NCBI GenBank assembly: GCA_040905665.1
Contig: JBBDRD010000052.1
Span: 4,079 to 68,078, forward strand
From: DASVCN01 sp040905665
Lineage (GTDB): Bacteria; Deinococcota; Deinococci; Deinococcales; Trueperaceae
DNA: 64,000 bases
Direction of reading: 5' to 3'
A program made the translations under genes and the position numbers. Below, in pieces: positions 49,832 through 57,955 of the stretch (the stretch's first letter is position 1; the number at the start of each line of letters is the position of its first letter). The notes below the pieces were generated by a model, which saw nothing but the letters and a program-made list of their open reading frames with translations, ran no database searches and was not told where the DNA came from.

Positions 49832-51711
49832 GCTCCCCTCTCGGCGTGGTTGTCGACGTTCAGGACCGCCTGCGCGACTGGGAACGCTCCCAGAACCATT
49901 ACGGCCACTACGCACTTGAGCTGCTCGAGCATGCCGGAGTTCCCCACACGCAGCTCGCCCGTGGCGACCTCTTGGCTGCTTCTCTACCGGCGATCGTGTT
50001 ACTTCCCTACGCGCTGCGTTTGGGTCCCGCCGAGGTTGCCGCACTCGAGTCACACGTCCGCAGCGGCGGCGCCGTCGTTTGCTGCGGTGGCGTCGAGGGT
50101 GCAGATGAGCTGTTCGGCGTGAGGACGTCGCGGCGCTATCTAAAGGAGGCGGTACTGAAGTGGCCCGAAGGCGCGCTCGGCTTGTCCGCGAGTCGGATTC
50201 CCGTATGGGGCGTCCAACTCGCCGAGCCTCCGGACGATTCGGGGAGTGCCGGGGAGGGCGCCTTTGGCGAGGTTCATGAAGTTACGGCTCAGTGGGGCGA
50301 GTCGGCCGAGGGACAATCGACCGGGGGACAACCGGCTGTGCGACAACCGGCCGAGGAACGACCGGATGCCGACCCTGTGGCGCGGCAATGCGCTCATGGC
50401 CTTGCCGCTAGGTTCCGCGGGTTGGGCGACGGCTTCACCTGCTACCTGGCCTTCGACGTCCCCCGCTCGGTCGTTACCATGCAGCAGGGCGCGCCGGTCA
50501 TGGGCGACGGCCCTAGCTCTGCGGACGGCACCGCACCCATCCAGGACCGCCTGCTCAAGGCCGACGACGGGGCGGTGATCGATTGGAGCCTACGCCAGGA
50601 AACACCTGAGGGGCCGGCCTTCGCGACCGCGTACGCCGACCTACTGCGTGAGCTGCTACTGGGGGCAGTTGCCGAGTGTTCTCAAAGGCTACGCGTACCG
50701 CTGCCGCTCGCCTGGTACTGGCCCCACGCTCTGCCGGCGATCGCCACCCTTTCGTTCGATACCGACTCGAACGAAGGGCCCGACGGCTGGGCCTTCCTCG
50801 AGCATCTCGAGGAGCTCGACGTCGCAGGAACCTGGTGTGTGATGTATCCGGGCGGTTACCCCCGCGAACTGTACGAGGCAATAGAGGCCCGCGGAGACGA
50901 AATCGCCCTGCATTACGACGGCCTAACCAGCGACCTCGCGTCACTATCCGGGGGTGAGGTCGAGCACTGCGGCTGGGCCTGGGAGGATTTCCATCATCAG
51001 TTCGCCTGGCTCGTGCGGGAGACAGGCGTGGAACGGGTGGTGAGCCAGAAGAACCACGTCACCCGCTGGGAGGGCTGGGTCGAGCTGTTCCGTTGGGTCG
51101 AGCGGGCTGGTATCGCGGTAGAGCAGAGCAAGGGGCCTTCGAAAATCGGCAACATGGGCTTTACCTTCGGAACCTGTCATCTGTGGCGCCCCATCGATGA
51201 CCTGCGAAATGAGAACCGCGTCATGGATCTGCTCGAGCTGCCGTTTTTGTCGCACGACATGCACCATTCGCAAAAGCGTGTCGAGATGCGCCGCTTCCTC
51301 GTCGATGCGGTGAAAGAACGGGCAGGAGTGGCGCACTTTGTCTTCCACCCTCAACGGATTCACGAGGAGGGCATGCGCGAGGCCCTGGCCGACGTGGTTA
51401 GCTATGCCCGCGAGCAGGGCTTGGAGTGGTGGACAAGCGAACGATTGGCCGAGTGGGAGATGGCGAGGCGGGCGGCAACCGTGAGCGTGAAGCCCGAGGA
51501 ACGGGGCACTCTGGTTGTCGAGCTCGAGAACGCTCCCGAGGGCCTAACCCTGCATTTGCCAGGCATCGCAGTCGGCACTTATGGAGCAGATATTGGCGTG
51601 CAACCGGAGTGGGTCGACCTGTACGGGCAGCGGGTACTGCGGCTCACTCTCCCGGCCGGTACTTCTCGTGTTCGGCTCGCCCGAGAACAGATCGAGACCG
51701 GCGAGACCTAG
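49828..51711 (+). CDS. Polysaccharide-deacetylase-like protein with N-terminal GATase-like domain
   Basis: Encodes 627 residues; the GTG overlaps the previous stop. Residues 1-110 look like a class I amidotransferase-like or trimerisation fold (IVLLPYALRLGPAEVAAL, GGAVVCCGGVEGA). The NodB-like part starts near residue 300 with ATLSFDTDSNEGPDG and includes VAGTWCVMYPGGYPRELYEA, DEIALHYDGL and HFVFHPQRIH, giving a metal-type Asp and His set. A C-terminal beta-sandwich follows. There is no signal peptide. It probably removes an acyl group from an imported or newly aminated sugar. A pentapeptide repeat sits at about 162-181. Confidence 0.72.
   Translation: MSSPLGVVVDVQDRLRDWERSQNHYGHYALELLEHAGVPHTQLARGDLLAASLPAIVLLPYALRLGPAEVAALESHVRSGGAVVCCGGVEGADELFGVRTSRRYLKEAVLKWPEGALGLSASRIPVWGVQLAEPPDDSGSAGEGAFGEVHEVTAQWGESAEGQSTGGQPAVRQPAEERPDADPVARQCAHGLAARFRGLGDGFTCYLAFDVPRSVVTMQQGAPVMGDGPSSADGTAPIQDRLLKADDGAVIDWSLRQETPEGPAFATAYADLLRELLLGAVAECSQRLRVPLPLAWYWPHALPAIATLSFDTDSNEGPDGWAFLEHLEELDVAGTWCVMYPGGYPRELYEAIEARGDEIALHYDGLTSDLASLSGGEVEHCGWAWEDFHHQFAWLVRETGVERVVSQKNHVTRWEGWVELFRWVERAGIAVEQSKGPSKIGNMGFTFGTCHLWRPIDDLRNENRVMDLLELPFLSHDMHHSQKRVEMRRFLVDAVKERAGVAHFVFHPQRIHEEGMREALADVVSYAREQGLEWWTSERLAEWEMARRAATVSVKPEERGTLVVELENAPEGLTLHLPGIAVGTYGADIGVQPEWVDLYGQRVLRLTLPAGTSRVRLAREQIETGET
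50311..50370 (+). repeat. In-frame 15-bp tandem repeat, four copies
   Basis: Four units of 15 bases around the core GACAACCGG encode GQSTG-GQPAV-RQPAE-ERPDA in the deacetylase-like protein. They lie in a predicted disordered loop between domains. Confidence 0.8.
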
Positions 51712-51741
51712 TTCAAGCTAGTGCTGCGGCTCCCAGTTGAC

Positions 51742-54003
51742 TCATCCTGCCTCCTCCTCGTTCCTCTGGAACAACGCCTGGACCGGGGCCGAACTCTTCC
51801 TTCGCCCCAGCGGCCGGTTCATCCCGTCGTAGCGGTCGAAGAGTATGAGCGGCTGGACAAGCCCGCTGGCACGCTCCTCCAAGGCGCGCGGCTCGAGCCC
51901 GTCACCCACATGCAGCTCGAAGTCGAACACGTGTACCCCCTGGTCGGCGAACCAGTCGCGGCCGGCGTAGGGCTTAGGGTTTCCCCCGCCCCAAGCCATC
52001 CTTGGCGAGCGCAAGAGGGTCCACTGCCAGCCGTCTTCTCGGCAGCTCAGGCTGTAGGCGTCTTGGGTTAGCAGGGCGAGCCGCACACCCAACGTCTCGC
52101 CGCTCGCACCATTAGATGGGTCATCTGCGAAGTCGGCCCGTGACCACCCCTGCACCGGCCATTCGGTCTCCCCGAATTCTCGCTCCACCCATCCTCCGGC
52201 TAACCCCGACAGCCACCGTGACGGGCGCTGGGCGAAACGAATCGGCACCTGAAGCAAGCGGAACCGTTCGTCGTAATTGACTTCGACGCGCATCGCCACT
52301 CGAGGCTCGCCGCGGTACAGATCGACAGTCCAGCGCAACCGTGAGGTGCCTATCCGCCCCTCGTTGCGCAGTCTGGCACGTATCGGGCCCCTCTCCTCCA
52401 CCTCCCAGCCCGCCCCCTCGAACACTTCGCCCACCGGTTCGGTGAAGCGGTCGGTATGGAAGGTCCAGGTGTCGGTGTGATCCTCGCGCAGATGCAGGCT
52501 AATGCCACCTTCGCCCAGCAGGTCCCGTCCGCCGGCGCGCAGCTCGCTAATACCGCCACTATTGACGCGTAGCTCGAGCTGTTCGTTGGCCAGCCCGTTC
52601 TCATCCACTCGCAGGTCGCTGACTACGGGCAGCAATTCCGGCGAAGGATCGTCTCTAACCAGTATCTGGAGGGCTCCCTTGGCCGCAACAGTCACCGGAA
52701 TGAGCAACCTGGTGGTTATCTGCGGAGCTTCCGGCTGTAGTAGCTGGTAGTCCAGCGGTTGCCCCTCCGAGTCGCTCAACCAGCGAGTGCCCCAGCTGTC
52801 CATGTCGAGCCACGGCTCCGCTTCGACCAGCTCCGGGCGGGAGGCGTCGTTGGGGTTGAGGACGATCAGCTGCTGGTGGTCCACCGGCGGAACGCCAAGA
52901 CGAGCCCAAGCGCGGCTGCTCTCGACGATGATCTCCTCGGCCATGATCCGCGCGCGGCCCTGCATGGCGCGTACCGAGGGCCACGCCGATGGGATCGAGG
53001 TGCCGGCGAGAATGTCGTGGAAGGCTGTGAACAGCAGATCCTCCCACGCGCTGTCCAGCTTGGCGGTAAGCTTCGCGGACCGCTCGCCGCCGAATGCTTC
53101 GATCGACCGCTGCGCCTGGTCGCAAAGGTGTTCGCCGCACCTCTGCGCCTGCTTGACATCGTGCATCACGCTGTAACAGCCAGGGAACGTGCGTTGCAGC
53201 TCCTCGCTGACAACCGGCAACAACCCACGCTTGCCTTCGAGTTCATCGAAGAATGTTTCGGGCGTGCTGAAGCGCAACTCGACCCCATCGAACGCGTCTC
53301 GGTGCTCGAGGATGAATTCGATATCGGACTTGGTGGGGCCGCCGCCATGGTTTCCTACCCCGAAGAAGCACATGGCGTGCCCAACCTTGGGATCGGCCAG
53401 CTCGGCCGCCTTCATGATGTGGTCGGTTAGGTCCTCCCCGAGGGTGGTGTATCCCGGGACGATGCGAAACGCCATCACCTCGCCACCTCCGGCTCCCCGC
53501 CATATGAAAGCGGGGGCGGGAAGAGGCACCTGGTCGGGCTTCGGCCGGTGGAACACGTATCCACGATAATCCTGTTGCTGGAGCAGGTCGGGGAGTGTTG
53601 CAGGATGGCCGAAAGAGTCTAGGTTATAGCCGATAGCGGGCCGCAACCCGAATCGGCTTTCGAAGTATCGTCGGCCATGTTCGATCTGGCGGCGCAGCCC
53701 CATGACGGTTGGAGCGTTCACGTCCGGCTGCAGGAACTGTCCGCCGGCCACGTGCCATTGGCCACGCCCGACGAGCTTCCCGATTCGCGCAAACAGTTCG
53801 GTGTCGAGGTTCTCGATCTGCCGGTAGAGCCAGGCCTCGCCGCGGGTGTAGATGAAATCTGGGTACTCATCGCACCTGTCCGCCGCCGAGCGGAACGAGG
53901 CGAGCGCCTCATCCACGCCGGCCTGCCACCCCCACAACCACACCGGGTCGATGTGGGCATTGCCAATCATGTGGACGACGATTCGCGAGTTAGAGACGCT
54001 CAA
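51742..54003 (-). CDS. Alpha-mannosidase-like glycoside hydrolase family 38
   Basis: Encodes 753 residues. The TTG at 54003 overlaps the previous stop (TTGA); an ATG 11 codons later is an alternative. The GH38 motif GNAHIDPVWLW is at residues 13-23, the nucleophile region is YNLDSFGHPATLPDLLQQQ near 125-145, and AFHDILAGTSIPSAW marks the middle domain. The C-terminal beta domains are complete in length. No signal peptide is present, so it hydrolyses imported mannosides in the cytoplasm. The isomerase gene next to it would convert the released mannose to fructose. Confidence 0.9.
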   Translation of the reverse strand: MSVSNSRIVVHMIGNAHIDPVWLWGWQAGVDEALASFRSAADRCDEYPDFIYTRGEAWLYRQIENLDTELFARIGKLVGRGQWHVAGGQFLQPDVNAPTVMGLRRQIEHGRRYFESRFGLRPAIGYNLDSFGHPATLPDLLQQQDYRGYVFHRPKPDQVPLPAPAFIWRGAGGGEVMAFRIVPGYTTLGEDLTDHIMKAAELADPKVGHAMCFFGVGNHGGGPTKSDIEFILEHRDAFDGVELRFSTPETFFDELEGKRGLLPVVSEELQRTFPGCYSVMHDVKQAQRCGEHLCDQAQRSIEAFGGERSAKLTAKLDSAWEDLLFTAFHDILAGTSIPSAWPSVRAMQGRARIMAEEIIVESSRAWARLGVPPVDHQQLIVLNPNDASRPELVEAEPWLDMDSWGTRWLSDSEGQPLDYQLLQPEAPQITTRLLIPVTVAAKGALQILVRDDPSPELLPVVSDLRVDENGLANEQLELRVNSGGISELRAGGRDLLGEGGISLHLREDHTDTWTFHTDRFTEPVGEVFEGAGWEVEERGPIRARLRNEGRIGTSRLRWTVDLYRGEPRVAMRVEVNYDERFRLLQVPIRFAQRPSRWLSGLAGGWVEREFGETEWPVQGWSRADFADDPSNGASGETLGVRLALLTQDAYSLSCREDGWQWTLLRSPRMAWGGGNPKPYAGRDWFADQGVHVFDFELHVGDGLEPRALEERASGLVQPLILFDRYDGMNRPLGRRKSSAPVQALFQRNEEEAG

Positions 54004-54545
54004 GAGTCACCATCCGGCAAGCGCCGAATCGCCGGGTCGCTAAAGATGTCCGATTCATCCCTGCTACGCGTGGAAAACTCACTCACCACGGCGCCTTCAT
54101 CGCCCCCCTGGAACCAGTGAAGTGTGTTGGGATAGATCGTATACTGCTCGCCCGGCCGCAGCACGATCTCGTGCCAAACGGTGTAGGTTCCCTCGCGACC
54201 GGCCGGCGGCCTGGCCCTGGCGGCGAGCGGATCGACCGGCTCGCCTTCGACGTACAGGTACACCTCACCCCAGCGGCAGCGGAAGGTCTCCTCCTTGCCA
54301 GCCTCACCTGCGACCGGCGGATGGAGATGCTCCGGACACGTCTGGCGCGGGAACAGCACCAGCTCCTTGGCGCAAACTCGCTCGGTATTGACGTAGGTGA
54401 CCAGTTCCAGGCCGGTTCGATCGAGCTCACCCAGACCGAAATCGGCGACCTCGATGTGGCGCGCTTCATTGGGGGTCAGGGTGATCCCGGCTCGTCCGAG
54501 GAAGTCGCGCGCGAGCATCCTTGCTTCACTCACCGTCATCTTCAC
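54000..54545 (-). CDS. D-lyxose/D-mannose isomerase (cupin)
   Basis: Encodes 181 residues. The start is uncertain between GTG 54545 and the ATG at 54539; AAGGAGGAG lies about ten bases before the former. Metal-binding cupin motifs are CPEHLHPP with Glu in GKEETFRCRWGEVYLYVEG and the His in TLHWFQGG, as in the D-lyxose ketol-isomerase family, many members of which also isomerise mannose to fructose. It lies between a sugar kinase gene and an alpha-mannosidase gene in one operon, supporting mannose as substrate. Confidence 0.88.
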   Translation of the reverse strand: MKMTVSEARMLARDFLGRAGITLTPNEARHIEVADFGLGELDRTGLELVTYVNTERVCAKELVLFPRQTCPEHLHPPVAGEAGKEETFRCRWGEVYLYVEGEPVDPLAARARPPAGREGTYTVWHEIVLRPGEQYTIYPNTLHWFQGGDEGAVVSEFSTRSRDESDIFSDPAIRRLPDGDS

Positions 54546-54551
54546 CCACCG

Positions 54552-55832
54552 TCATTCTCCTCCTCCTTGGTCATGCGGCCCCATCCAAACCCCGGTTCGG
54601 GGCTCGAGCAGCCAGCCTTGATCTCCGTCGCCGAGGTCAGCCGCTCGGGTCGGGGCACTGAGCCTGCCGTCCTCCTGGTCGCCGGTCTGGCCGACTATTC
54701 GGGTGGGGGCGATCAGCCCGTCGTCCGGCTGCGTGCCGGGCTCGCCAACTACTCGCGACTGCTCGCGCTGCCAGCCGCCACTCACACGCGACATCGTTTC
54801 CCGCCAACTGCGAACGCCGCCGCTGGCGTCGACGCCTTCGACGGAACAAGCGCCCGCCGCCGCCGCCATGCCGGCGGCCTTCTCGATAGGTAACCGGTGG
54901 GCAAGAGAGGCGAGTAGCCCGGCAATAGTCGCGTCGCCGGCGCCGGTAGTCCCACGAGCCTCTACCTTGTAGTTAGGCGAGAGGAGTTCTCGCTGGGCCC
55001 AACTCGAAGGTGGGGCTGCTCGGCCGGCGCACTCGATCCGGCCGAGGTCGGCGGTGCGCAAGTAGAGGCCGTCCTCACCTAGCTTGAGGCCCACGACGGC
55101 TGCGCCGGCCTCGACGAACCTCTCGGCAAAGAGCGCCAGGCGCTTGGCGGTGGGTGCCGAGCGCGGCACGCCGGGCTCGAGCATGAAGCAAGTTTCGTCC
55201 CACGAGGGGAGGAACAGGTCGACATGGGGCAAGACTCGTCCCAGAAAGGAGGTCCAATCAACTCTTCCCGATGGCCCACTCGGATCGGGCATGGCCATGT
55301 CGAGCGAGATGGTGACTCCTCGCTTGCGCAGGCTTTCGAACGCCGTGGCCAGTGCCTCGCCACCGTCTTCATAGACGCCCCGCATCAAGGGAGGGTAGCC
55401 AAAGTGGAGGATCCGCGCGTCGCTCCAACGCTCGAGCCGAAAATCGCTCACCGAGGCGGTGTCGTTGCAACCGGGGTGGTGCAAGAACGTCCGGTCCCGG
55501 TTACGGGGACTTATCACGATCGTGTAGGAGGTGCTTTCGCCGACCGCCGCGCCGATTGCGAGAGTTGGTTGGGGGGTGCTTCGACCGCTCGCGCCACCCG
55601 ATACGTTCGTCAACAATTCGCGCAGGATCTCACCGAACGGGTCGTCTCCTATCCTGCCCACCAGCGTGGGTTCGAGGCCAAGGCGGGCCAAGCTAAGACC
55701 AACGTTGGCGACCGCACCCCCGGTTGCGAAGGAGGCGCTCCCCACCTCGACCAACGCCCCCGGCTCCAACACGGCTTCGTGGCCAATGGCGGGAATGACG
55801 TCGAGGCACAGGTGGCCGGCAACGACGATCAC
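54552..55832 (-). CDS. PfkB-family sugar kinase with repeated C-terminal tail
   Basis: Encodes 426 residues from GTG. The ribokinase fold spans about residues 1-340: FATGGAVANVGLSLARLGLE near the N-terminus and the catalytic motif region GTTGAGDATIAGLLASL near residue 295. In place, it could phosphorylate fructose or another ketose made by the isomerase. About 70 residues at the C-terminus are an acidic, Gly/Pro-rich tail containing three 18-residue repeats and are not part of known PfkB folds. A weak ribosome site precedes the start. Confidence 0.85.
   Translation of the reverse strand: MIVVAGHLCLDVIPAIGHEAVLEPGALVEVGSASFATGGAVANVGLSLARLGLEPTLVGRIGDDPFGEILRELLTNVSGGASGRSTPQPTLAIGAAVGESTSYTIVISPRNRDRTFLHHPGCNDTASVSDFRLERWSDARILHFGYPPLMRGVYEDGGEALATAFESLRKRGVTISLDMAMPDPSGPSGRVDWTSFLGRVLPHVDLFLPSWDETCFMLEPGVPRSAPTAKRLALFAERFVEAGAAVVGLKLGEDGLYLRTADLGRIECAGRAAPPSSWAQRELLSPNYKVEARGTTGAGDATIAGLLASLAHRLPIEKAAGMAAAAGACSVEGVDASGGVRSWRETMSRVSGGWQREQSRVVGEPGTQPDDGLIAPTRIVGQTGDQEDGRLSAPTRAADLGDGDQGWLLEPRTGVWMGPHDQGGGE
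54591..54752 (-). repeat. Three diverged 54-bp repeats in the kinase gene
   Basis: The C-terminal tail of the kinase contains three consecutive 18-codon units: VVGEPGTQPDDGLIAPTR, IVGQTGDQEDGRLSAPTR and a more diverged AADLGDGDQGWLLEPRTG. Shared positions (G, D, the L and the P-R end) and exact unit length show a tandem duplication in frame. Confidence 0.75.
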
Positions 55833-55847
55833 CGCGAGGTGTCCCGG

Positions 55848-56975
55848 CTAATGCGCGCCATGCGACTCGAGCGCCTCACTAAACACTCGATGGCTCTCGG
55901 CCGCCTCCTCCGGCGTCACGCAGGTGAATGTCTGCTGCATCCCCTCGCGGCCGTGGGCCAGCTCATCGCAGAACGCCGCCCACATCTGGAGGATCGCGTC
56001 GGGAAAACCGAACTCGAAGATGGCGCCGGTAATAGTCGGGTAGGCGCTCTCGTAGCCGAGATCCAGGTGCTGCCAAACCTGCTCTTCTCCGGCCCGATAC
56101 TCCAGGCGGCGAAGTGTCTTGGGCTGCTTGGTGCTGTACTCCATCGAGAGCTCGGCGCCGTACACCTTCAGGAACCAAGTATTCGTCTCACCCGGCGCGA
56201 TCCGTTTGGTGTGCAGGAGGATGGGAAACGGCCCCTCTGCCACGTCGGCCCTACCCAGCAAGGTGGCGTTGTCCCAGGTATCGCAACGCGCCATGCCGCC
56301 ATGGCCGTCGGGCCTCTGCGGGACTATGTCGGAGAGTTGCGCCGAGATATCCTTCGGGTTCCAGCCAAAACGGAGGGGGATGTGGAGCACGTGCATCCCC
56401 AGATCGCCCATGCAGCCGTAGGCACCGTTGGTCTCGACCCGCCGCTTCCAGTTGATAGCCTTTTGCGGATTGAGGTCCGACGAGTGCAGGAAACCGGCCT
56501 CCACCCCGATAATTCGCCCAAAGCGACCCTCGGCGGCCGCCTGCACGATGCGGTAAGCGCCCGGGTAGAAGGGCAGCTCCGACGAGCAGCGCACCATTAC
56601 TTCCGGGTTTTCCGCCAGAACCTCATTGATGCGGTCGTTCGCCGCCCGGTCTATTCCGAACGGCTTCTCACCCAGCAGGTGCTTGCCCGCCCGGACGATA
56701 TCGTTGTAGATCGTGTCATGCAGGTGATGGGGCACCGCGCAGTAGACAGCGTCCACATCGGAGCGCTCGAGCAGCTCACGGTAGTCGGCGTAGTCGGCCT
56801 CCACCGTTGGAACTTTCTCCCTGAACCAGGCTCGAGCCTCCTCGTTGGGATCGCAAACGGCGGTAATCACCGGTCGCACGCCCAGGTCGGCCAGGTGGAG
56901 CCAGCGCGCCGCCGCCGAGGCGAACTCGCGGCCCATCAGACCCAGACCGATGATTCCGAAACGAATCTCTTTCAC
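55848..56975 (-). CDS. Gfo/Idh/MocA-family sugar oxidoreductase
   Basis: Encodes 375 residues. The GTG at 56975 overlaps the aldolase stop (GTGA) and follows GAGGGGGCAGG; a much longer upstream open frame runs antisense-like through the aldolase gene and is rejected. The Rossmann motif is GIIGLGLMGREFA, GEKPFGIDR carries the conserved Lys, and MGDLGMHVLHIPLRFG holds the catalytic His region. It oxidises or reduces a sugar hydroxyl with NAD(P). It belongs to the operon of aldolase, kinase, isomerase and mannosidase. Confidence 0.88.
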   Translation of the reverse strand: MKEIRFGIIGLGLMGREFASAAARWLHLADLGVRPVITAVCDPNEEARAWFREKVPTVEADYADYRELLERSDVDAVYCAVPHHLHDTIYNDIVRAGKHLLGEKPFGIDRAANDRINEVLAENPEVMVRCSSELPFYPGAYRIVQAAAEGRFGRIIGVEAGFLHSSDLNPQKAINWKRRVETNGAYGCMGDLGMHVLHIPLRFGWNPKDISAQLSDIVPQRPDGHGGMARCDTWDNATLLGRADVAEGPFPILLHTKRIAPGETNTWFLKVYGAELSMEYSTKQPKTLRRLEYRAGEEQVWQHLDLGYESAYPTITGAIFEFGFPDAILQMWAAFCDELAHGREGMQQTFTCVTPEEAAESHRVFSEALESHGAH

Positions 56976-57802
56976 CCTGCCCCCTCGAGCATGCGCGCGG
57001 CCGTCGTCACGTCGGTGCCCTCGTGTACTACGGACATTAGCGCGCGAGTCATTGCCGGAGGATTCTCGTGCTGAATGATGTTCCGCCCGTAGACGATGCC
57101 GCTGGCCCCCTGCTGCAGCACCATGTGGGTGCGTCGCAGCACCTCTTCGTCCGTCACCTTGCCGCCACCACGAACCAGTACCGGAATCCCGCCGGCGATC
57201 TCCACGACCTCGTGGTAGTCCTCCAGTCGATCGGTCGGATCGGCCTTGATGACGTCGGCGCCCAGTTCGACGGCCTGCCTCACCAGGCTGCGGATTGCGT
57301 CCTTGTCGCCGTTGACGCCGTACCCGCCGCCACCGCGGCGCATCACCAGCGGCTCGATCATGAGCGGAACGCCGTAGCGGTCGGCCTCCGGTTTGAGTCG
57401 CACAATGTTGCGCACGCAGGCCTCGTGGACCTCGGGGGCATCCTCGAGCTGGAAGAGGTTTACGCACAAGCAGGCGGCGTCGAGCCGGAGCGCCTGCTCC
57501 ACCGCGTCATCGATGATGATGCTAAAGAGCCGCTCGGGCAGCTCCTTACCGTAGACGTTCGCGATATCGGTTCGCAATACCAGACCAGGTTTACGGGGGC
57601 CGGGGATCCGTTGCAGCAGACGTGCCTGACCAAGACTCAACTGGACGGCGTCCGGCGCCGCTTCCACCACGGCCAGCACGGCCGCCGGCATGTCCTCAAT
57701 ACCCGAGAGGAAGCCAAGCTCACCAAAGAAACCGTGATCGATGGCTACGTCGAGGCACCGTCCATCGGCGGCCAGAAAACGGTTTAAACGGTACTTTTCC
57801 AC
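56972..57802 (-). CDS. Class I aldolase of the DeoC/FbaB/LsrF type
   Basis: Encodes 276 residues from the GTG at 57802, preceded by GGAGGG. Motifs: DVAIDHGFFGELGF at the N-terminus, DAACLCVNLFQLED, the Schiff-base Lys in GADVIKADPTDRLED near residue 180, PVLVRGGGKV and GIVYGRNIIQH for phosphate binding. Such enzymes split phosphorylated ketoses. With the isomerase and kinase it would give a mannose (or lyxose) to triose route. It is the first gene of the minus-strand operon, divergent from the ROK regulator. Confidence 0.87.
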   Translation of the reverse strand: MEKYRLNRFLAADGRCLDVAIDHGFFGELGFLSGIEDMPAAVLAVVEAAPDAVQLSLGQARLLQRIPGPRKPGLVLRTDIANVYGKELPERLFSIIIDDAVEQALRLDAACLCVNLFQLEDAPEVHEACVRNIVRLKPEADRYGVPLMIEPLVMRRGGGGYGVNGDKDAIRSLVRQAVELGADVIKADPTDRLEDYHEVVEIAGGIPVLVRGGGKVTDEEVLRRTHMVLQQGASGIVYGRNIIQHENPPAMTRALMSVVHEGTDVTTAARMLEGAG

Positions 57803-57857
57803 GGAACCCTCCAGTTTGGGTCTAAAGTATGCAGCTCTGACGGAGCCGATCAGGGGA

Positions 57858-57886
57858 ATTGCAAGGCGGTAATCGCAAGGCGTCAA
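57858..57886 (-). promoter_or_regulatory. Promoter of the mannosidase-aldolase operon
   Basis: Minus strand TTGACG (57881-57886), 17 bases, TGCAAT (57858-57863). A direct repeat GCAAGGCG at 57861 and 57875 (14 bases apart) lies within it. The start point would be about 50 bases before the aldolase GTG. Confidence 0.55.
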
Positions 57887-57893
57887 GGAGTAA

Positions 57894-57913
57894 ATTAAAC
57901 ACTTTGATTTAAT
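57894..57913. promoter_or_regulatory. AT-rich palindrome between divergent genes, likely ROK operator
   Basis: ATTAAA (57894-57899) and TTTAAT (57908-57913) form an inverted repeat with an 8-base centre in otherwise GC-rich DNA. It lies upstream of both the aldolase promoter and the ROK gene's TAGAAT box (57942-57947, eight bases before its ATG). ROK repressors commonly bind such AT-rich dyads, so this is the best operator candidate. Confidence 0.6.
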
Positions 57914-57955
57914 CTAGCGTGGTCCCGGCCCGCTGTCAACGTAGAATGCCAGTCG

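Noticed and set aside
56976..57467. N-terminal extension of the Gfo/Idh/MocA gene at 55848
   Set aside because: The extension is Arg/Gly-rich and overlaps the aldolase gene in another frame. The GTG at 56975 has a ribosome site and starts the Rossmann fold correctly.
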